55,989 nt of DNA from Bacillota bacterium. Its GTDB lineage: Bacteria; Bacillota; UBA5301; Bu52. Of the stretch, positions 18,170 to 25,809 are shown in pieces. The stretch is taken from NCBI GenBank assembly GCA_014896355.1, contig JADBKO010000008.1, forward strand, positions 1 to 55,989, written 5' to 3'. The notes under the pieces were generated by a model. It had not been told where the DNA came from, did no database searches, and saw only the letters and a list, made by a program, of their open reading frames with translations. Both the position numbers and the translations under genes were made by a program. Each line of letters begins with the position of its first letter. Within the stretch, counting starts at the first letter, position 1.

Positions 18170-18760
18170 CTAACCGCCTTCCCCTGTGCAACCGGCGGAA
18201 CGGAAAGGATGCAGGATCCGGCAAAGCCTGGGCAGGATGGCGCTGGCAGCCAGACACTTCAGCAGGTCTCCCGGCAGAAACGGCACAGCCCCGGCAATTA
18301 AAGCCTGTTTCAGCCCGAGACCCGCTTCCAGCGCCAGCCACGGGACGCCCAGGAGGTAAACCACCCCGACGCCTCCAGCCAGGGAGGCCAGGAACGCCCG
18401 GGCCCAGCCCGGTGCCTGCCGGGGTGGGAGCAACCGGCCCACCACCCAGGCGCCGGCCGGGAACCCCCAGATGTACCCGCCTGTGGGTCCCAGAACCGCC
18501 GGCAGCCCAGCCTGGCCGCCTGCGAACACCGGCAGGCCGGCCAGTCCCATGGCCACATAGATTGCCTGGCTCAAGGCTCCCCAGCGGGGTCCCAGCAACG
18601 CGCCGGCCAAAATGACGGCCAGGGTTTGGCCGGTGACGGGGACCGGCGTCCAGGGCAGCGGAATGCGCAGCAATGCCATGGCGGCGGTGAGCCCGGCCAT
18701 GAGCGCCGTAAGCAACATGGGCTGCAGCGGCGGCGGCGAAGAATGCGGCATCGACTTCAT
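18170..18760 (-). CDS. bioY: BioY, biotin transporter S component
   Basis: 196 aa from ATG 18760. A longer in-frame start at 18841 adds a polar 27-residue leader unlike the family. Six hydrophobic spans; family blocks are IPLPWTPVPVTGQTLAVILA, GPTGGYIWGFPAGAWVVG and the C-terminal FLPGDLLKCLAA. BioY is the biotin-binding S component of ECF transporters and may work alone or with EcfAAT, which are not in the window. No strong ribosome site precedes 18760, so the start remains uncertain. An inverted repeat at 18846-18870 lies upstream and may be its operator. Confidence 0.9.
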   Translation of the reverse strand: MKSMPHSSPPPLQPMLLTALMAGLTAAMALLRIPLPWTPVPVTGQTLAVILAGALLGPRWGALSQAIYVAMGLAGLPVFAGGQAGLPAVLGPTGGYIWGFPAGAWVVGRLLPPRQAPGWARAFLASLAGGVGVVYLLGVPWLALEAGLGLKQALIAGAVPFLPGDLLKCLAASAILPRLCRILHPFRSAGCTGEGG

Positions 18761-18845
18761 AAACAAAATTATTCGCCGTCGCTGGAGATTTCTCCTGTCG
18801 CGCGGGTTTCCTTGCGATCCGGAATGAAGGACTCTTTTCATCGCG

Positions 18846-18870
18846 ACCTGTAGCGGAGCGATTTACAGGT
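18846..18870. promoter_or_regulatory. Inverted repeat upstream of bioY, possible operator
   Basis: Perfect 7-bp arms ACCTGTA (18846-18852) and TACAGGT (18864-18870) separated by 11 bp, 86 bp upstream of the chosen bioY start and 126 bp upstream of the divergent PAS-HD-GYP gene. Biotin operators are long dyads with wide spacers, so a biotin-responsive regulator is possible, though the arms do not match the classical BirA site well. Control of the PAS-HD-GYP gene is the alternative. Confidence 0.35.
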
Positions 18871-18996
18871 TACGCCGGGGTCGTCTAGCAGGAAAAGTCT
18901 GGATCTTGGTCGAAAATCATAAAAACGCAGACGCAATCTGGCTCGGATAACCTAGGCGGTGCATCGTCTCAACTTACGCTGCCACAGGGGGGCCGT

Positions 18997-20169
18997 ATGA
19001 GCACTTCATCGTCATCGCGACCGCCGAACCCGGCTTCTCCGCTCCAGGCCGTGCCGCCCGCCGGTAACCCGTTGCTGGCTTCGGGCCTACCGGCTGACTG
19101 CTTTGCCGCCTGCCCGGTCCGGCCCAGCATCGTTTTCCAGCAACTGTTTGCCAATTCCTTGGACGGCGTCGTCATCACCGACAAAGACGCAGTCATCGCC
19201 GAGGTCAACCCTTCCTACGAGAGGCTGACGGGTTTCACCCGAACGGAGCTCCTGGGGCAGAAGGCCGGCATCGTCAAATCCGGGCTGACCGACCCGGAAG
19301 TCTTTCGCCAGATGTGGGAGGCGCTGCAGGGCGCAGGCCATTGGACCGGAGAGGTCATCAACCGCCGTAAGAACGGCGAGATCTGGTATTCGTTTCTTTC
19401 CATCGTGGCCCTGCGGGGCCCCGGCGGAGAGGTCATAGGCTATGTGGGAATGGCCCGGGATGTCACGGCCATGCATGCGGCCAGCGAAGCCTTGTCTGCG
19501 CAGCTACGGGAAATCCGGGCCACCCAGAAGGTGACCATCGAGACGCTGGCCCGCATCGCCGAATTCGCCGATCCTTTGTTGGAAGGGCATCTGGAACGGA
19601 TTCAGGCGTACAGCCGCATTCTGGCCGAGGATTTGGCCCAGCGGGGCGGCTGGACCGAGATGGGCGCCCTGGTGGAAATGGTGGAACAGTCCTGCTTGCT
19701 CCATGATCTGGGAAAAGCCGCCATTCCTTCGTCCATCCTCCTGAAACCGGGGCGTCTGAGCCCGGAAGAGTTCGCGCTCATGCAAAAACATACGGTCATC
19801 GGCGGGGAGCTCCTGGGCGACGCCGATGATGAGCTTCGCGCCATGCTGCAGGTGGATGAGAGCTTTCTCAGCATGGCACGGGACATCGCCCTTTACCATC
19901 ACGAACGCTGGGACGGCAAAGGCTACCCCCACGGCTTGAAAGGGCCGGCCATTCCCCGGGCCGCGCGCCTGGTGGCCTTGGCAGATGTCTACGACGCTCT
20001 GACCTCCCGGCGGGTGTACAAGCCTCCCTATTCGCACGAAGACGCCCGGGCCATCGTGATAGGCGCTGCGGGCAGCCAGTTTGATCCTGAGGTGGTGCAA
20101 GCTTTTCTGCGGCAGGAGCAGAGCTTCATCAATGTCCTGAAAGCCAACAAGCTGCCGGAAACCGGATGA
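18997..20169 (+). CDS. PAS-HD-GYP protein (probable c-di-GMP phosphodiesterase)
   Basis: 390 aa, soluble. Residues 1-40 are Ser/Pro/Ala-rich. A PAS domain with its PAC tail spans about 43-160 (SLDGVVITDKDAVIAEVN, then GEIWYSFLSIVALRG). The HD-GYP domain spans about 178-380 with GHLERIQAYS, HDLGKAAIP (HD at 236-237), HHERWDGKGYP (GYP at 309-311) and ADVYDALTSRRVYK. These residues bind the di- or trinuclear metal site that hydrolyses cyclic di-GMP. The PAS domain probably senses a ligand or redox state. No signal peptide or membrane span. It is a stand-alone gene divergent from bioY. Confidence 0.88.
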   Translation: MSTSSSSRPPNPASPLQAVPPAGNPLLASGLPADCFAACPVRPSIVFQQLFANSLDGVVITDKDAVIAEVNPSYERLTGFTRTELLGQKAGIVKSGLTDPEVFRQMWEALQGAGHWTGEVINRRKNGEIWYSFLSIVALRGPGGEVIGYVGMARDVTAMHAASEALSAQLREIRATQKVTIETLARIAEFADPLLEGHLERIQAYSRILAEDLAQRGGWTEMGALVEMVEQSCLLHDLGKAAIPSSILLKPGRLSPEEFALMQKHTVIGGELLGDADDELRAMLQVDESFLSMARDIALYHHERWDGKGYPHGLKGPAIPRAARLVALADVYDALTSRRVYKPPYSHEDARAIVIGAAGSQFDPEVVQAFLRQEQSFINVLKANKLPETG

Positions 20170-20249
20170 GACCCGGACTTCCCGCCCCCGGTCCGGCTGC
20201 GATGGCGGCGGCCGGGCCGGGCTCCCAGAGGGGACCCGGCCCTCCAAGC

Positions 20250-21659
20250 TCAACGCTCCCGCGCGCTGTGACGCCGTATCCGGACTTTCACGCAATGCAC
20301 AGAACAGGAGAAACAGGGGTCGTAGTTGCGGATCATCATCTCGGAAATCCGCCGGATTTCCTCGTCGGGCAGGTTCACCAGGGCCGGTGCGGAGTCGCGC
20401 AGCTCTTGTTCCATGGAGGCGGCGTTGTGCGAAGTCGGCGCCACGATGTCCGCTTTCTCGATGAACCCCCGAGCATTGACAGCATAGGCGTGATACAGGC
20501 TCCCTCGCGGGGCCTCGGTGATGGCGGCTCCCTCGCCGGCCCGCACCGGCACCGGAACCGGTCGCGGTGGCGCCGGAAACTCGGCCAGCAGATCCAGGGC
20601 GTCGCGGATCAGCTGCCCCAGCTCCACCACCCGGGCCTTGATGCTGTCGAACATGTCCTGGGAAGGCAGCTGCAGCCCGCATTCATCCAGCATGGCTTGG
20701 CCCCAGGCATTGAGCCGGTCCCGGTTTAGGTTCAGGCGGGCCAGGGGACCGACGATGAAAGGCCCACGGCCGCGGATGCGGGAATGCAGCGCATGGGACG
20801 GAGGCACGTGGTGCTCCTCCACATGTTGGCGGTAATCTGCGGGCGCCGTGTCCAAACCGCCGGTGGAATGCCAGCGACCCTCCTGGATCGCATATCCCTG
20901 TTCCGCGCGCAAAGCCGCCATCTCGTACGCCTGCGGCGGGGGCAGGTGGGCGGGGCGGGAGAGCCCCTGCACCAGGCGCGCGGTGGCCAAAAGATCGTCC
21001 CAGCTGGCCTCCAAGCGCCGGCGCATGGCCGCGGCTTCCGCAGGATCCGGCCAACGGGTGAACCCCCCGATCACCGCGGTGACCGGATGGACCGCCCGGC
21101 CTCCCACGAACTCGGTAAAATCGTTTCCCAGCCGCTTCATGTGCAAGGCGCGGTTCACTACCTCCGCGTGGTCCTGGGCCATGGCCAGCACGCTCTCGTA
21201 TCCGAGAAAATCCGGCAGGGCCAGCATGTAGATGTGTAGCACGTGACTTTGCAAAATCTGGCTGATGGCCAGGAGGTGCCGCAGGACCCGTACGGGCTCC
21301 GGCACCGTGACGCCCAAAGCCGCCTCCAGAGCCTGAATGGCGGTGAGCTGATGAGCCACGGGACAGATTCCGCAGATCCGCGAGGTGATCTCCGGCACCT
21401 CGGTGAAGTGGCGGCCCTTCAGAAAAGCCTGAAAGAAGCGCGGGGGCTCGAAGATGTCCAGCACGAGGCGGGTCAGCTTCCCATCTTCGATTTCCAGGTC
21501 CAGGGCGGCCTCCCCTTCCACCCGGGCCACGTAGTCCACTCGCACGCGGCGGCGGGCGGCGGTGGCCGGCTCCGCCGGCAGCACGGCGGAGAGGGGACCC
21601 TGGCGGGGCTCCAGGCCGTCTTTGGCTCCGTGGATCATGGCACCGGCTCCCTGGGTCAT
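20250..21659 (-). CDS. hydA: [NiFe] hydrogenase large subunit, group 3b type
   Basis: 469 aa carrying the Ni-Fe active site. ATG 21659 overlaps the hydD stop (ATGA). The L1 motif is RICGICPVAH (Cys 96, 99) and the L2 motif is DPCFSCSVH (Cys 449, 452, His 455). Fourteen residues follow His455, matching the C-terminal peptide removed by a maturation endopeptidase. Gene order hydB-G-D-A and the partner domains place it in group 3b, cytoplasmic NAD(P)-linked hydrogenases that can also reduce sulfur in some archaea. No hyp maturation genes or endopeptidase gene are in the window. Confidence 0.92.
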   Translation of the reverse strand: MTQGAGAMIHGAKDGLEPRQGPLSAVLPAEPATAARRRVRVDYVARVEGEAALDLEIEDGKLTRLVLDIFEPPRFFQAFLKGRHFTEVPEITSRICGICPVAHQLTAIQALEAALGVTVPEPVRVLRHLLAISQILQSHVLHIYMLALPDFLGYESVLAMAQDHAEVVNRALHMKRLGNDFTEFVGGRAVHPVTAVIGGFTRWPDPAEAAAMRRRLEASWDDLLATARLVQGLSRPAHLPPPQAYEMAALRAEQGYAIQEGRWHSTGGLDTAPADYRQHVEEHHVPPSHALHSRIRGRGPFIVGPLARLNLNRDRLNAWGQAMLDECGLQLPSQDMFDSIKARVVELGQLIRDALDLLAEFPAPPRPVPVPVRAGEGAAITEAPRGSLYHAYAVNARGFIEKADIVAPTSHNAASMEQELRDSAPALVNLPDEEIRRISEMMIRNYDPCFSCSVHCVKVRIRRHSARER

Positions 21660-22429
21660 GGCAGCCGCCCTCCTTCCTGAAACGCCTGCGTATCCCCGGC
21701 GTAGAGCTGGAAGCGCCGGTAGATTTCCTCCCGGGTGAGCCCCGCCTCCCACATGGCCTGCGCCAAGGAGCGGGCGTTGGGGTCATCGCTGGGGCCGCGG
21801 CAGCCGTGGCAAGCCCGGCCGTTGGACGGGCAGCGGGCCCCGCAGCCGGCAGAGGTCACCGGGCCCAGGCAGACTTCGCCGCGGGTCTGGAACAGGCAGG
21901 GGTTTTCCTGCAGCTTGCATTCCATACAGACGGAGTGGGTGCGCAGGCTGGGCGTGATCCCCAGCAGTTCGGCCTTGACCAGCTCCAAAAGCTCGTCCGT
22001 ATCAATGGGACAGCCTCGCAGCAGCCCGTCCACCGGCACATAGCGGTCGATGCCTGCAGCGGGGATGGAGCAGATGGCGCCTGGATGCTCGTAGACCTCG
22101 GCTTCCACCTCCCGCTGGGTGCGGCTGTTCTTCAGGCTGGGCAGGCCGCCGAAGCAAGCGCAGCTCCCCAGAGCCACCAGTTTGCGGACCTGCCCCCGGA
22201 CCTGCTTGATCTTTTTCACTTCCTCCGTGCTGGTGATGGCGCCTTCCACAAACCCCAGGTCATAGGGGCCCGGCACATTTTCCCGCTTGGCCATGACGAA
22301 ATAGGCGAAGTCCACGGCGCCCACCACGGCCAGCAGCTGGTCCTCGATGTTGAGGATCTGCAGCTGGCATCCGGCGCAGGAGCTGAACTTGAACACGGCC
22401 ACCCGCGGCCGCGCCACAGGCGTGGACAT
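21656..22429 (-). CDS. hydD: [NiFe] hydrogenase small subunit, group 3b type
   Basis: 257 aa. It carries Fe-S clusters that move electrons between the Ni-Fe site and the flavin subunit. The N-terminal proximal cluster motif is FSSCAGCQLQI (CxxC near 18-21), followed by GSCACFGG and GCPID. The C-terminal half has many Cys in a pattern for two further clusters (CMECKLQENPCLF and CGARCPSNGRACHGCRG). There is no twin-arginine leader, consistent with a cytoplasmic enzyme. The start overlaps the hydG stop by 1 bp. Confidence 0.92.
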   Translation of the reverse strand: MSTPVARPRVAVFKFSSCAGCQLQILNIEDQLLAVVGAVDFAYFVMAKRENVPGPYDLGFVEGAITSTEEVKKIKQVRGQVRKLVALGSCACFGGLPSLKNSRTQREVEAEVYEHPGAICSIPAAGIDRYVPVDGLLRGCPIDTDELLELVKAELLGITPSLRTHSVCMECKLQENPCLFQTRGEVCLGPVTSAGCGARCPSNGRACHGCRGPSDDPNARSLAQAMWEAGLTREEIYRRFQLYAGDTQAFQEGGRLP

Positions 22430-23337
22430 CAGAACACCTCCTCAGGCAGGTCCCTGATCTCCGCGTAGCTGAAGACCGGACCATCCTTGCAGACGTAGAC
22501 CGGGCCGATGAGGCAGTGGCCGCATTTGCCCAGGCCGCATTCCATGCGCCGTTCCAGGGAAACGTAGATCTGCTCTGCCCGGAAACCGCGCTCCAGAAGC
22601 TGGGCCACGGCGAAACGCATCATGACCTCCGGGCCGCACATCAAGACCGCTGTATTGGCGGGCTCCAGCTCCACATCCGGGAAGAGGGTGGTGACCGGCC
22701 CCACGCGGTCGAAGCGGCGCCCGGCATCCGGGGGGTCTGTGCCGGCGGCCGCGGCGCCGGTACGGGCTGCGGCATCCTCGCCGGCACCGGGATGAATACC
22801 GGGCGCCCGGTCCACCGAAAGGCGCAGGGCCACCCGGGGATGGGCCCGCCAGCCGGCATACTCGTAGGTGAAGATCTGATCCTCCGGACTGCGGGCCCCG
22901 TAGAGGATCTCCAGGCGGCCGTAGTTTTCGGGCTCGGCCAGGATACAGCCGATGGCCCCACGCAGGGGAGCCAAGCCGATGCCACCCGCTACCACCAGGA
23001 TGTCGTGCCCTTTGATCTCCTCCATGGGCCAACCCCGGCCATACGGACCCCTCAAGCCCAGGCGCCCACCGGGCTGCAAGCGGCTGATGGCCCGGGTCAC
23101 GTTGCCTACGGTACGGATGGTATGCTCGAAATATTCCTGCTGGCGGGGGCAGGAAGAAAGCGAGATCGGAGCCTCTCCCACGCCAAAAACGGTGAGCATG
23201 TTGAACTGCCCGGGCTGAAATCCAAAGGCAGCCGCCAACGAAGGGCTGGGAAAACGAAAACGCATGGTGAACGTGTCCCGGGTCTCCTGCCGGACTTCGG
23301 TGATCTCCACCAGCTCGGGTTGCAGCAAAATCCGCAC
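22429..23337 (-). CDS. hydG: Hydrogenase FAD/NAD(P)-binding gamma subunit
   Basis: 302 aa, ferredoxin-NADP reductase fold related to AsrB. The FAD-binding barrel includes QPGQFNMLTVFGVGEAPISL; the nucleotide-binding part has VVAGGIGLAPLRGAI (about 115-129) and VLMCGPEVMM. A C-terminal [2Fe-2S] site is C-x4-C-x2-C-x7-C (Cys 267, 272, 275, 283). Start GTG lies 3 bp after the hydB stop. Residues about 178-206 are an Ala/Gly/Asp-rich insertion that looks like a disordered loop between nucleotide-binding strands. It connects hydrogen oxidation to NAD(P)H. Confidence 0.9.
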   Translation of the reverse strand: MRILLQPELVEITEVRQETRDTFTMRFRFPSPSLAAAFGFQPGQFNMLTVFGVGEAPISLSSCPRQQEYFEHTIRTVGNVTRAISRLQPGGRLGLRGPYGRGWPMEEIKGHDILVVAGGIGLAPLRGAIGCILAEPENYGRLEILYGARSPEDQIFTYEYAGWRAHPRVALRLSVDRAPGIHPGAGEDAAARTGAAAAGTDPPDAGRRFDRVGPVTTLFPDVELEPANTAVLMCGPEVMMRFAVAQLLERGFRAEQIYVSLERRMECGLGKCGHCLIGPVYVCKDGPVFSYAEIRDLPEEVF

Positions 23338-23340
23338 GGC

Positions 23341-24396
23341 CTACACCCCCTTCAGCGCCGCCACAATGGTTACAGGATCGATATGCTTGACGCACGCCTC
23401 CACGCAGCGCCCACATCCCACGCAGCCAAATTTGCCGTACTGCTCGCGGAAGTAGTTGAGTTTGTGATAGATGCGCTGCTTGATGCGGGCGGCCCGGTCC
23501 CGGCGGAAGTTCTGGCCCAGGGCTACCTGCCCGAAATCCAGGAGCTGGCAGGAATCCCAGGCCATCTTGCGCTCGCCGGTCTCCAGATCCAGATTGACCT
23601 TGTCCCAGACGTTGAAGCAGTAGCAGGTGGGGCAAACCACGGTGCAGGTCCCGCAGGACAGGCACTGATCCTTCAAAGCCTGCCATACGGGGTGCTGGAA
23701 GGCCTGGTTCAGCAGGCGGGGCAGGCCTTCCGTGGGGATGTGCCGCCGGAAGCGGGCCACCGCCTCCCGCAACCGGTGGGTTTTCAGCAGCTGGTCCTCG
23801 CTGTCGGCCGGTTCGGCTCCCAGCTGTTGCAAGAGCCCGGCGCCCCGGGCAGAGCCGGCTTCCACCAAATAATGTCCACCCAGATCCGTCAGCAGCAAGT
23901 CGAACCCCGATTCCGGGAAAGGCCCGCTGCGGAAGGATGTGCAAAAGCAGGAGGGACCTGGCTCCAGGCAGCTGAGGGCTACAATAAACGTCTCCGCCCG
24001 GGCTCTGGCGTAGGCTGGATCGCTGAACTCGCCGGTATAGACCTGGTCCAGGAGTTCCAAGGCCCGCACATCACAGCCGTGAAGGCCGAAAAGAGCCAAC
24101 GGCCTGCGGGCCTCGCAAGCCTCCTCATCTGGAGCCAGGGCGCCGCGGTGGCGGTGAAAGCGGAAAATCGTCTCCACAGGGGGATAGAAGAATTTCTTGG
24201 CCGGCAGGATGGTGGTGTTGTAGTCCAGCCGCACGGCGGCAAGATCTGCCGTTTCCTGGAAGCGGAAGACCCCGTCGCAGGCCACCGGCGCAGCCATGCG
24301 GTGAGAAGCTGCCAGAGCCTGCCAGAGATCTGCCAATGCCGCGCGGGCCAGGCGTGCCGCCGCCAGCGCCGCCGGGGCGGCCATCGGAAAGGCCAT
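23341..24396 (-). CDS. hydB: Hydrogenase iron-sulfur beta subunit
   Basis: 351 aa, related to anaerobic sulfite reductase subunit A. Two [4Fe-4S] sites lie in the C-terminal part: Cys 245, 248, 251, 255 (CLSCGTCTVVC) and Cys 325, 328, 331, 335 (CVGCGRCVEAC). The N-terminal part contains blocks such as PAKKFFYPP and FGLHGCDVRALELLDQVY that are shared by this family. First gene of hydBGDA, 186 nt downstream of the predicted transcription start. GAGGTG lies about 10 bases before the ATG. Confidence 0.9.
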   Translation of the reverse strand: MAFPMAAPAALAAARLARAALADLWQALAASHRMAAPVACDGVFRFQETADLAAVRLDYNTTILPAKKFFYPPVETIFRFHRHRGALAPDEEACEARRPLALFGLHGCDVRALELLDQVYTGEFSDPAYARARAETFIVALSCLEPGPSCFCTSFRSGPFPESGFDLLLTDLGGHYLVEAGSARGAGLLQQLGAEPADSEDQLLKTHRLREAVARFRRHIPTEGLPRLLNQAFQHPVWQALKDQCLSCGTCTVVCPTCYCFNVWDKVNLDLETGERKMAWDSCQLLDFGQVALGQNFRRDRAARIKQRIYHKLNYFREQYGKFGCVGCGRCVEACVKHIDPVTIVAALKGV

Positions 24397-24444
24397 GGGC
24401 CGGTCACCTCTTTCTGCGGGTGTGACCTCGTTGCCAGGATCGGG

Positions 24445-24458
24445 CTTGTGATCACAAG
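24445..24458. promoter_or_regulatory. Perfect 14-bp palindrome in the hyd leader
   Basis: CTTGTGATCACAAG, 49 bp upstream of the hydB ATG. The half-site TTGTGA resembles one arm of Rex and CRP/FNR operators, but there is no spacer between arms, so the match to those families is incomplete. A second perfect palindrome, CTGGCTAGCCAG, lies at the start of the leader, near 24570. Confidence 0.35.
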
Positions 24459-24588
24459 CACAGATTCGGCCTCAAAAAGAACCCGGCGGGAGGCGAGTAG
24501 ATTGGATCCCGGCCGGCCAGCACGGAAGGCTGGAGGCCTGCAGCAGCCTTGGAGGTGCCCCCATCTGGCTAGCCAGAATTCCAGCAAC

Positions 24589-24617
24589 ATTATAGTTGAA
24601 TTGCAATTTCCTGTAAA
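24589..24617 (-). promoter_or_regulatory. Sigma-A promoter of the hyd operon with palindromic spacer
   Basis: On the minus strand: TTTACA (24617-24612), a 17-bp spacer and TATAAT (24594-24589). Transcription would start near 24582, giving a leader of about 185 nt. The spacer holds the perfect palindrome AATTGCAATT, a good place for a repressor to block the polymerase. Confidence 0.65.
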
Positions 24618-24639
24618 TAACCGCCCGCGGAGGCTGCAG

Positions 24640-24682
24640 AAAAGCCCGGCACCACAGTCGGGATACTGTGTTCCGGGCTTTT
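24640..24682. terminator. Bidirectional intrinsic terminator after the rubredoxin-cupin gene
   Basis: Outer arms AAAAGCCCGG (24640-24649) and CCGGGCTTTT (24673-24682) enclose a second stem CACAGT/ACTGTG. Both strands end in TTTT. It sits 38 bp after the rubredoxin-cupin stop and just before the hyd promoter, so it separates the two units. Confidence 0.75.
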
Positions 24683-24720
24683 CAGGCAGGCTCCTGAACG
24701 GAGTCCGACAACGGCGGGAC

Positions 24721-25224
24721 TTACAGGCGGGCCTCCATGCCTGCGCCGGCCTTGGTGGCCTGGGCTGCGATCATGCGGCTGTCCTGCGAGTTCACCAGTT
24801 TGTGCCACACCCCTGTGGGGACAAGGATCACGGTGCCTTCCGTGGCCTCGATGACTTTTTCGCTGCCGTCGTCCAGATAGAACTGGCCGTGGCCCTGGAG
24901 GATGAAAAAGATCTGCTCTCCCTTGGGATGGCGGTGGTACGCCAGCACCTGGCCAGGCTCAAAGTAATAGGTGTCCGCAGTAATGTCATTACCAGCCACG
25001 TTGGCCACTTTGTTTACAGCGCCGCTGGTGAACGCGGGGGAAGCCAGGATATTCGTGCTGGCTGCCGCCACCGGCGCCGCCTGCGTCTGGGGCTGGGCTA
25101 CAGGCTGGGCGTTGTCTGTAATCTCCACAAATTTGCTGGCCGGGGCGCCGCAGACAGGACATTTCTCGGGCGGCTTGTCTCCAGTATGGACGTAGCCACA
25201 AACGCTGCATTTCCAACGCTTCAT
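24721..25224 (-). CDS. Rubredoxin-like/cupin fusion protein
   Basis: 167 aa. Residues 1-32 form a rubredoxin-like zinc or iron knuckle, [21 protein letters not shown] (two CxxC pairs), as found at the end of rubrerythrins. A Gln/Pro/Ala linker (38-58) follows. Residues 70-155 form a cupin barrel with [19 protein letters not shown] (metal-binding His, His and Glu) and [10 protein letters not shown] (third His). A redox or oxygen-related role is plausible next to a hydrogenase, but no reaction is known. The ATG has AAGGAG about 12 bases upstream, a slightly long spacing. The gene ends in a strong terminator and is not part of the hyd transcript. Confidence 0.8.
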   Translation of the reverse strand: MKRWKCSVCGYVHTGDKPPEKCPVCGAPASKFVEITDNAQPVAQPQTQAAPVAAASTNILASPAFTSGAVNKVANVAGNDITADTYYFEPGQVLAYHRHPKGEQIFFILQGHGQFYLDDGSEKVIEATEGTVILVPTGVWHKLVNSQDSRMIAAQATKAGAGMEARL

Positions 25225-25276
25225 CTCATCAGTCCACTCCTTCGTGTTGAGTTTTCGTGAAGACGGGAAGCGGTAT

Positions 25277-25296
25277 AGCGGATTATCAGTAATCGC
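25277..25296. promoter_or_regulatory. Inverted repeat upstream of the rubredoxin-cupin gene
   Basis: AGCG-g-ATTA, TCAG, TAATCGCT (25277-25296), an imperfect dyad with one extra base, 53 bp upstream of the ATG. A further GATTATTAGG copy follows. The AT-rich arms stand out in GC-rich DNA and suggest an operator. I saw no clear -35/-10 pair around it. Confidence 0.35.
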
Positions 25297-25449
25297 TACG
25301 ATTATTAGGATATCCTCCCGGGCCGGTTTTGTCAACCCCCTTTTTGCGCCGCAGGACGAGCATTGCCCGGGCGGGAAGCGGGAATACTGCGGAAGTAACC
25401 GTCCGATGGGCTGGCCCGGGAAGCCCGGGCCCGGCCGGGAGGGGCAAGG

Positions 25450-25740
25450 ATGGACTGGCAGGGGCAGACCATGCAGGGAAACCAGCAGGTAGATCCCATG
25501 ACGGGGCTGCGCATGCGCCGCCCGCCGTGGCCCCCGATCTACCGGAAGCAGCCGGTGCGGCTCCAGTGGCCTGCCGCAGCCCAGGCCCAGGCGCACAGTG
25601 TCCCTGTGGGCGCCTCCACGGGGTCTGCGCCTGCCACCGTGGATCTGGCCGGGCTCCTCCAGCAATGGGCGAATCTGCAGCAGCAGCAGTCCCAGCTGTT
25701 GCAGCAGCTGCAGTCTATGCTCAAGGGATCCCGCCCGTGA
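25450..25740 (+). CDS. Small Gln-rich coiled-coil protein
   Basis: 96 aa from ATG with GGGAGGGG just upstream. The first half is Pro/Arg-rich ([19 protein letters not shown]). Residues 64-90 form a short helix with a Gln run, [20 protein letters not shown], likely to self-associate. No known family was recognised. It is followed within 70 bp by a TPR gene on the same strand. Supported by ribosome site and composition only. Confidence 0.5.
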   Translation: MDWQGQTMQGNQQVDPMTGLRMRRPPWPPIYRKQPVRLQWPAAAQAQAHSVPVGASTGSAPATVDLAGLLQQWANLQQQQSQLLQQLQSMLKGSRP

Positions 25741-25809
25741 AAGGAGCAAGATGCCTTCAAGCAGGAGGATGCGTTCCGCCCGCGAATCTGTCCCTGAGGG
25801 TGAGCGACG

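Noticed and set aside
24445-24458. CRP/FNR site in CTTGTGATCACAAG
   Set aside because: Those sites need a 4-6 bp spacer between half-sites, absent here; kept only as an unassigned palindrome.
22516-25260. A 914-codon open frame on the plus strand
   Set aside because: It lies antisense to hydG and hydB, which have clear motifs. It is a product of high GC content.
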